From NCBI RefSeq assembly GCF_039536765.1, contig NZ_BAAAZF010000001.1:682001-746000 (forward strand): a stretch of 64,000 bases of DNA. Reading direction: 5' to 3'. The notes under the pieces are model-generated. The model made no database searches, was not told the origin of the DNA, and worked only from the letters and a program-made list of their open reading frames with translations. This document shows, piece by piece, positions 56,337 through 64,000 of the stretch (positions are counted from its first letter, which is position 1; each line of letters starts with the position of its first letter). A program made the translations under genes and the position numbers. The stretch comes from Parerythrobacter jejuensis. Lineage in GTDB: Bacteria > Pseudomonadota > Alphaproteobacteria > Sphingomonadales > Sphingomonadaceae.

Positions 56337-57529
56337 CAGCTTTCCTCGATTGGCGGGAGCATGGCAGGCGGCACCGCCTCGCCCTTGGCTTGATAGTGAT
56401 AGGCCACTGTCGCGGCGACAATCCGGTGCATCAGTTCCATCCGTTCCGGCACAGGCGTCGCCGTGCGACCGATCATCACCACGACGGCATAGCGGTGGCC
56501 ATCGGGAGCTGTCAGAATGCCCACATCATTATAGCCTGCCTGCTCCCCAATCACGCCCGGCGGAACGGTGTCGAGGACCTGACCGGTGCCGGTCTTGTGA
56601 CCGATCGACCAGCCTTCGGGCACGCCGCCTTTCAGGCGATTGGGGCCGCTTTTGACAGCATCGAGCAGGCGCAGGAACAGATCGGTGGTTGGCGGTTCCA
56701 GCAGGTCGCCTTGCGCCAGACGCGCGAGCGCCGCTGCGATGGCATTGGGGCTCGCGCCGTCGACCGGATCATTGACATAGCCGTTGAAGGCAATCTCGCG
56801 CTGGGCTGCCGGAACTGTCTTGCGGACTTCGAAGAAGCGTTTGCCGATAGAATAGGACGGATCCCATTCCAAACCGGCCAGTGCGCTTTGCATCGCGCGT
56901 TCGCCCGGTCCGAATTTTATCGCACCCAGATCGCCAGCGGCGATGGCATTGCGTACCCCGGGTGGCCCGCCAACCCGCCGTAGCAGCATATCGTTGGCAG
57001 TATTGTCGCTTTCGGTGATCGCGCGTCGCAATAAGTCGCCATAGTCGGTATGGAACGCGCCGCGCGCCAGCACGATTTTGCGCACCGGCTGGTGGAACAC
57101 AGTCAGATCGCTGCGCCGGATGCTGACCTTCTCCGCCAGATCGAGCTCGCCTTCGTCGACCTTTTCCAGCGCGGCGAGCGCGACCCACAGCTTGCTGAGG
57201 CTCTGTTGCGGGAACATCCTTTCACCATTGAAGTGAATCACCCGCCCGCGCTCGATATCGCGAATGGCAATGCCGACATATCCTTCGAACACGTTGGCAG
57301 TGGTGAACACGGCGTCGTCCAACGCGCGCTCTTCCGCAGAGAGGTCGGGCGCGACTGGCCGCCGGGGGACCTCCTCGATCCGCTGCTGATAAGCGGCAGC
57401 TGCAGACGTCTCGGGATCGCCTTCAACGCTGGCATCACTGCAACCTGCCGCCGCGACAGCGATCAGCGGCAAGGTCCAGCGGCACTTGCGCCGCGCGATA
57501 GAGGCGAGCCTATTCGGCAGGCGGCGCAT
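56336..57529 (-). CDS. Class A beta-lactamase-like lipoprotein
   Basis: A 397-aa protein with a signal ending in lipobox AAGC (C30). Class A motifs are present in order: S110-L-S-K113 (SxxK), S174-D-N (SDN), E210 in GERAMQS at the Glu166 position, and K312-T-G in HKTGT. Spacing SDN-to-Glu (36) equals the Ambler value, but the Glu-to-KTG distance is about 34 residues longer than usual, and Asn170 is replaced by Gln. It could be a true beta-lactamase, or a divergent DD-peptidase-type serine hydrolase. The ATG at 57529 follows AAGGTGG and is preferred to one at 57574. It overlaps the sterol-desaturase-like gene by 20 bp. Confidence 0.8.
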   Translation of the reverse strand: MRRLPNRLASIARRKCRWTLPLIAVAAAGCSDASVEGDPETSAAAAYQQRIEEVPRRPVAPDLSAEERALDDAVFTTANVFEGYVGIAIRDIERGRVIHFNGERMFPQQSLSKLWVALAALEKVDEGELDLAEKVSIRRSDLTVFHQPVRKIVLARGAFHTDYGDLLRRAITESDNTANDMLLRRVGGPPGVRNAIAAGDLGAIKFGPGERAMQSALAGLEWDPSYSIGKRFFEVRKTVPAAQREIAFNGYVNDPVDGASPNAIAAALARLAQGDLLEPPTTDLFLRLLDAVKSGPNRLKGGVPEGWSIGHKTGTGQVLDTVPPGVIGEQAGYNDVGILTAPDGHRYAVVVMIGRTATPVPERMELMHRIVAATVAYHYQAKGEAVPPAMLPPIEES

Positions 57530-58700
57530 CCACCTTGCCCTTGCGCGTCCACGGATAAAGGAACTGCCCGGCATATCCGCGCGGCACGTCTTCGGGGATG
57601 CCGTAGTTTTCAGGCCAGCGATCTTCAGGCAAATGGAAGGTGCCGAACAGCTTGTCGATCCACGGGAAATGGATCGCGAAATTCACGTCGAAAGCCTCTT
57701 CCTCCAGCCCGTGATGCCAGTGGTGGAAACGCGGGGTAGCGATCCAGTGGCCAAGCCGGTTGAAATCTCCGCCGACATTGGCGTGCAGCAGCGACGACCA
57801 GACATAGATAAACCCGATATAGGCCTGCATCACCGATGCCTCGAACCCGAGCGTGAACAGCGGCAGCGAAGTGATAGTGCGCAACAGGATCACCTCCACG
57901 AAATGCATCCGCGATCCGGCCAGCCAGTCCATGCTCTTGGCGCTGTGGTGGATCGCGTGGAAACCCCACAGGAACGGCACCTGGTGGAACAGCCGATGAT
58001 ACCAATATTGCGCCATGTCGGAGACGACGAGCACGATGATAAACTGCACCAGCCACGGCAGGCTGGCGACTGTGGCGCGGAAGGCATCCCAATTGCTGGT
58101 ACTGGAATTGATGATCTCCGATGGCGCCAGCGTGATGAAGGCCAGCACCTGAACGAACATCGTGCTGACCAGGAAATAGAACAGGTCCTCGCGCCATTCC
58201 TGGCGGAACAGCCGCTGTTCCCTCCGGTGCGGCGCCAGCCGTTCCAGCGGCGCGAACATGAAGCCGGTCGCAAGCAGGTTCACGACGAAGAAATCGAGGC
58301 CGAAGAATATCCCCCAACTGTTGCCGCCCTCCGGCTGGACACTCGACCCGCCGAGCAAGGCCGCCGAGAGTCCGATCGCCAGCGCTGTCATCCCCAACAC
58401 CTTGCGCGGCCTCAGCAGCAGACTGAGCAGGGCGAGCGCATAGCTGGCCAGCAACACACCATGGAGCAGCACGCGGAAGCCGCCCCATTCTTTGACGATC
58501 TCAAGCTCCGGGGTGGCAAACCAGTCAGGGAAACGCAGCGCGATTACCAGGCCGAAACCGGCGACAGCGAGCAGCAGGGCAAAGAAGCCGGAGAGCCAGC
58601 CACTGCCAAACCGCCGCACCTTTGTGGGCGATTCCAGGTCGCGCATCAGCTTGCGAAAAAAGCCATCTGCATGCCGGTCAATCTTCTCTTCGATCTTCAT
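57510..58700 (-). CDS. Sterol desaturase/fatty acid hydroxylase superfamily protein
   Basis: A 396-aa multi-pass membrane di-iron enzyme. The histidine clusters are in YHRLFHQ (HxxxH), GFHAIHHSAKSMDW (HxxHH) and RFHHWHHG (HxxHH-like), flanked by several transmembrane helices (about 40-60, 75-100, 108-130, 215-240). Such enzymes hydroxylate or desaturate lipids; in sphingomonads some act on carotenoids or hopanoid-like lipids. The substrate is not determinable. It is 1 bp after the ligA stop. Confidence 0.9.
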   Translation of the reverse strand: MKIEEKIDRHADGFFRKLMRDLESPTKVRRFGSGWLSGFFALLLAVAGFGLVIALRFPDWFATPELEIVKEWGGFRVLLHGVLLASYALALLSLLLRPRKVLGMTALAIGLSAALLGGSSVQPEGGNSWGIFFGLDFFVVNLLATGFMFAPLERLAPHRREQRLFRQEWREDLFYFLVSTMFVQVLAFITLAPSEIINSSTSNWDAFRATVASLPWLVQFIIVLVVSDMAQYWYHRLFHQVPFLWGFHAIHHSAKSMDWLAGSRMHFVEVILLRTITSLPLFTLGFEASVMQAYIGFIYVWSSLLHANVGGDFNRLGHWIATPRFHHWHHGLEEEAFDVNFAIHFPWIDKLFGTFHLPEDRWPENYGIPEDVPRGYAGQFLYPWTRKGKVDAPPAE

Positions 58701-58701
58701 C

Positions 58702-60861
<2,160 letters not shown>

Positions 60862-61587
60862 TCAGGCCTTTGAACGGCGGTATCCGGCAGCCTGCGCATC
60901 GGCTTCCGTGCAAAACAGGGCCTCGGCCTTTGTCTGGGCGTAATAGGGTCGCCCGGGCAGGTGATAGATCCATTCCCCCCGCCGGCTGTGATTGCCCTTG
61001 ATCGCGCAGCCGAACTGGTTGCGCCATTGGCGATGGAGGGATGCGTCCGCCCGTTTTGCGGCCATGCGCGCTTCCGCCTGTCGTTTCATTGCCGGCGAAG
61101 GCGGCGTGACGGCGGCTGGATTGGCCGCGCGCCAACGATCCGGGCGCTCAAAATCCGATCCCCACAATCCCATCTTGTGCTGCTGCCGCAGGGCTTGTGC
61201 ATCATGATAGGCAGCAGGCGCACTATCCAGAGCGACCGCCAGACCTGCTTCGATCATGACCGCCGATAAATCGAGCGACCCTCTTGTGCAGGCAGCAACC
61301 ACATTGCCGTCGCGGACGTCGGCCTGGGGCTGGCAGGAAACCTCGTGACCCTTGAGGAAAGTGCGCAGGAAGGTGATGGCGTCTTCGCCGCACGCCCAAC
61401 TCTCACCCTCGCGCTGGCATGTCTGTGATGATTCAGGCGCATCGATGCCATGCAGCTCGATCCGTGCTCCGGCGAAATCCAGCGTATCCCCATCCACGAC
61501 TTTTGGAGTCCCCGCCAAAGTTTGCGCCGACAGGGGCACTGCAGCGAAAAGAAGCCCAACTACAATTGCAAAATCAAGAACGCGCAC
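60862..61587 (-). CDS. Secreted thermonuclease-family protein with sunset domain
   Basis: A 241-aa protein with a signal peptide (RVLDFAIVVGLLFAAVPLSAQ). The nuclease-like domain shows VVDGDTLDFAGARIELHGIDAPE with staphylococcal nuclease-type Asp and Arg residues (given in parts DGDTLDF and ELHGIDAPE). The C-terminal segment CAIKGNHSRRGEWIYHLPG and YAQTKAEALFC matches the sunset domain that accompanies many bacterial secreted nucleases. It may degrade extracellular or periplasmic nucleic acid. It is 45 bp upstream of ligA on the same strand. Confidence 0.88.
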   Translation of the reverse strand: MRVLDFAIVVGLLFAAVPLSAQTLAGTPKVVDGDTLDFAGARIELHGIDAPESSQTCQREGESWACGEDAITFLRTFLKGHEVSCQPQADVRDGNVVAACTRGSLDLSAVMIEAGLAVALDSAPAAYHDAQALRQQHKMGLWGSDFERPDRWRAANPAAVTPPSPAMKRQAEARMAAKRADASLHRQWRNQFGCAIKGNHSRRGEWIYHLPGRPYYAQTKAEALFCTEADAQAAGYRRSKA

Positions 61588-61657
61588 CCTTTACCTCCGC
61601 CCGGCCTGGGCGAGGATTATGCGCTCAAATAGTTACGGTGAGCTTTCGAGGAAACAT

Positions 61658-63334
61658 TCAAACCCCCTCCAGCAATCGATCTGCTTGTGCGCGCGCTTCT
61701 GGAGTCACTTCGGCTCCGCTCAGCATCCGTGCGATTTCTTCCTGGCGGCCCGCATCGTCCAGACGCGCGACACTGGTTTTGGTGACTGTCCCCTCGGATG
61801 ACTTGGCGATCATGTAATGCGTGCCGCCGCGCGCGGCGACCTGCGGGCTGTGGGTGACGGCGAGCAATTGCCCGTCCCGTGCCAGCCGCGCCAGCCGTTC
61901 GCCGATGGCGCTGGCCACTGCGCCGCCCACGCCGCGATCGATTTCGTCGAAGATGACAGTCGCCGCCCCGCCCTGCTCCGCCAGCGCCACTTTCAGCGCC
62001 AGGATGAAGCGACTGAGTTCACCGCCCGAAGCGATCTTGCCCAGCGGTGCGAAACCTGCCCCGGCATTGGTCGCGATCAGGAACTCGACCGCGTCGATCC
62101 CGCTCGCATTCCATTTCTCCTCCGGCAGTTCCTGAATATCAGTACGGAAGCGCGCGGCATCGAGTTTGAGCGGCGCCAGTTCGTCTGCCACAGCCGCATC
62201 CAGTTTCTGCGCGGCCGTGACGCGTTGGTCATGCAATTTGCGCGCAGCATCACGATAGACATCGCCTGCCTCGCGCTCCGCCAGTTCCAGCGCATCAAGT
62301 TCCGCCTCGCCGCCTTCGATGGCGTCCAGCGCTGCGCGGAAGGTACGCATTTTTTCGGGAAGTTCATCCACCTCACAGCGATGCTTGCGGGCCAGCGCAC
62401 GCAATTCGAACAGCCGGGTTTCCGCCGCATCCAGAGCCGCCGGGTCATGCTGCAGGGCCTCTGCCGCAGCTGCCAGCTTGTCCTCCGCCTCGCCCGCCTC
62501 GATCACGGCGCGATCGAGGGCTGCCAGTGCCTCGGCCAGCAGCGGGTGCTCCGCGCCGATCCGGTCCAGCCGGCGGGCCGCGCTGCGCAACTGGGCCAGC
62601 GGGGCGTCCGATCCTTCCCAGACGTGGCGCAGTTCTTCCAGGTCACCGGCCAGCCTCTCCCCCTTCTGCATATCGGCACGCGTATTGGCGAGCCGCTCCT
62701 CCTCCCCCGCCTGCGGTTCCAGCTGGGTCAGCTCGGCCAGATGCGCGATCAGCAGATCCTGTTCGGCCTTGGCTTCCTCAATTTCTTCCCGCGCCTGGGC
62801 CAGTGCCTCGGTCGTCCTGCGCCATTCGTCCCAGGCCTGAGCGACCGCGTCGGTATCGGCCCCTTCTTCATGGGCGGCATAGCGATCGAGCAAGGCACGG
62901 TGGCCGCGCGGATTGACCAGGCCGCGATCGTCGTGCTGGCCGTGCAGCTCCACCAGTGCCGGGGCCAGGGTGCGAAGCAACGCAACGCCGACGGGCTGGT
63001 CATTGATAAACGCCTTGGAGCCGCCATCCGCCTTGAGCTGGCGACGGATCAGGAGCGCTTCGCCCTCCTCGATCTCGATATCGGCTTCATCCAGCGCCTC
63101 TGCGACGGGACGCGGCAGCTGCGCGAATTCGAAACTGGCGGTAACACTGGCCTTGCCCTCGCCCGCGCGGACCAGGCCGCTATCGGCGCGATTGCCCAGC
63201 ACCAGGCCGAGCGCATCGAGCAGAATCGACTTGCCCGCACCGGTCTCGCCGGTCAGCACGCCGAGGCCGCGCCCGAAATCCAGGTCGAGTGCCTCGATCA
63301 GCACGATATTGCGGATGGAAAGCCGGGTCAGCAT
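61658..63334 (-). CDS. recN: DNA repair protein RecN
   Basis: SMC-like ATPase in double-strand break repair (558 aa). Walker A is in GETGAGKSILLDALGL, a long coiled coil spans about 150-370, and Walker B is in ATVIFDEIDRGVGG with the AVTHSPQVAA switch. Although recN is often under LexA, the 106-bp upstream spacer holds no GTTC-N7-GTTC box that I can find. Confidence 0.96.
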   Translation of the reverse strand: MLTRLSIRNIVLIEALDLDFGRGLGVLTGETGAGKSILLDALGLVLGNRADSGLVRAGEGKASVTASFEFAQLPRPVAEALDEADIEIEEGEALLIRRQLKADGGSKAFINDQPVGVALLRTLAPALVELHGQHDDRGLVNPRGHRALLDRYAAHEEGADTDAVAQAWDEWRRTTEALAQAREEIEEAKAEQDLLIAHLAELTQLEPQAGEEERLANTRADMQKGERLAGDLEELRHVWEGSDAPLAQLRSAARRLDRIGAEHPLLAEALAALDRAVIEAGEAEDKLAAAAEALQHDPAALDAAETRLFELRALARKHRCEVDELPEKMRTFRAALDAIEGGEAELDALELAEREAGDVYRDAARKLHDQRVTAAQKLDAAVADELAPLKLDAARFRTDIQELPEEKWNASGIDAVEFLIATNAGAGFAPLGKIASGGELSRFILALKVALAEQGGAATVIFDEIDRGVGGAVASAIGERLARLARDGQLLAVTHSPQVAARGGTHYMIAKSSEGTVTKTSVARLDDAGRQEEIARMLSGAEVTPEARAQADRLLEGV

Positions 63335-63440
63335 GTCTGGCCCGATTCTCTAGCGAATGTGCGCGGGCGCGTCACCGTGGTGCGCGCGGCTACCCACCAT
63401 CGCGTGCTGACGCCCTATTCCATGGAACAGCGGAGCAGGC

Positions 63441-64000
63441 TCAGCTGGCTGTAACGCCTGCAGCGTGCCGGTCGACCAGCTTGAACGCCTTTTCATACCA
63501 TTCGCTGCCCGGATAGTTGGCCCCCAGCACAGCGGCGTATTTCTTCGCCTCGTTGGGGATCCCCAGCGCCAGGCTGGCTTCGGTCAGGCGGTAAAGTGCC
63601 TCGGGTGTGTGGCTGGTCGTCTGATACGTCTCGACCACGTTCTGGAACCGGATCAGCGAGGCCGCCCATTTGCCCGAACGCTGGTAGAACCGGCCGATTT
63701 CCATTTCCTTGCCCGCAAGGTGATCGTTCACAAGGTCAATCTTGAGCCGCGCATCGGCGGCATATTGCGTGGTCGGGAAGCGGCGATCGACTTCGCGCAG
63801 CGCGGTCAGCGCCTGTTCGGTCGTCTTCTGGTCGCGCTGCACATCGCTGATCTGCTCGTAATAGCTGAGCGCGATCAGGTAGTAGGCATAGGGCGCATCC
63901 TTGTTGCCCGGGTGAATCGACAGGAAACGCTGCGCGCTCTGGATCGACTTCGTGTAATCGCGCGAGACGTAGTAGCTGAAGCTGCTCATCAACTGCGCAC
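63441..64000 (-). CDS. bamD: Outer membrane assembly lipoprotein BamD, C-terminal part
   Basis: The frame runs off the right edge, so the N-terminal signal and lipobox are missing; about 186 residues remain. TPR-type helices with SYYVSRDYTKSIQSAQRFLSIHPG (as YTKSIQSAQRF), AYYLIALSYYEQI and KTTEQALTALREVDRRFP match BamD, the lipoprotein partner of BamA in beta-barrel insertion. The recN gene lies 106 bp downstream. Confidence 0.92.
   Translation of the reverse strand, partial: AQLMSSFSYYVSRDYTKSIQSAQRFLSIHPGNKDAPYAYYLIALSYYEQISDVQRDQKTTEQALTALREVDRRFPTTQYAADARLKIDLVNDHLAGKEMEIGRFYQRSGKWAASLIRFQNVVETYQTTSHTPEALYRLTEASLALGIPNEAKKYAAVLGANYPGSEWYEKAFKLVDRHAAGVTAS

Noticed and set aside
63365-63398. 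GC-rich hairpin-like sequence between bamD and recN (GCGCGTCACC with GGTGCGCGC)
   Set aside because: The loop is only 2 nt, there is a bulge and no T-run; not a convincing terminator.
63335-63440. LexA box upstream of recN, expected from its SOS role in other bacteria
   Set aside because: No GTTC-N7-GTTC or GAAC-N7-GAAC pattern occurs in this spacer.
61817-63454. A 545-codon open frame on the plus strand opposite recN
   Set aside because: Same antisense effect; the recN motifs on the other strand are unambiguous.

Overview
The window is a gene-dense stretch of a high-GC alphaproteobacterial chromosome (GC low 60s percent, judged by eye). Gene content points to Sphingomonadales, most likely an Erythrobacteraceae member. 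The indicators are an exosortase-A-associated hydrolase fragment at the left edge, a subclass B3 metallo-beta-lactamase, a PA0069-type radical SAM gene behind a GTTC-N7-GTTC LexA box, and many sphingomonad-like secreted orphan proteins. I place the genus by pattern recognition only. I saw no rRNA, tRNA, CRISPR array, prophage or insertion sequence, and no gene-free stretch longer than about 200 bp.

Layout. 0-8.3 kb: mainly minus-strand housekeeping (RNA uracil methyltransferase, nnr, a small lipoprotein, ilvD, N-formylglutamate amidohydrolase, ispE, ETF-ubiquinone oxidoreductase) with one REP doublet near 5.0 kb. 8.4-13.3 kb: plus-strand run (degenerate uracil-DNA-glycosylase-like protein, lytic transglycosylase, moaB, LexA-box radical SAM gene, YbjN protein). 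13.3-22.5 kb: minus-strand DUF1330, acyl-CoA ligase, dnaE, small membrane protein, glutathione peroxidase, lolD and lolC/E. 22.6-25.3 kb: purF, an SDR and a PilZ protein. 25.3-33.6 kb: serine hydrolase, cyclopropane synthase, photolyase, membrane metal-dependent hydrolase and korAB. 33.8-35.2 kb: esterase and rppH. 35.3-36.7 kb: a compositionally foreign Sel1-repeat gene. 36.8-42.7 kb: TPR protein, rsmB-like methyltransferase, guaB, M28 peptidase, bdhA. 42.8-49.6 kb: envelope and secreted proteins, including a blaI-blaR1-like pair with paired operators and a caspase-like C13 peptidase. 49.6-52.3 kb: sdhCDA without sdhB. 52.5-55.8 kb: SDR, B3 beta-lactamase, prmA, SDR. 55.8-64 kb: a minus-strand series recN, nuclease, ligA, sterol-desaturase-like protein, class A beta-lactamase-like lipoprotein and a CinA-like protein, with bamD cut by the right edge.

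How the parts relate. Central metabolism (ilvD, guaB, purF, ispE, korAB, sdhCDA), DNA maintenance (dnaE, ligA, recN, phrB) and envelope biogenesis (lolCD, bamD, Slt) are interleaved. The most unusual theme is a concentration of beta-lactam-related folds: a B3 metallo-enzyme, a class A-like serine enzyme, a class C-like serine hydrolase, and a BlaI/BlaR1-type switch whose sensor half is not a penicillin-binding domain. No single locus is convincingly a wholly new system. The best candidates for new biology are the BlaR1-like protein with its own operators, the Sel1/zinc-finger island gene, and the SOS-box radical SAM gene.
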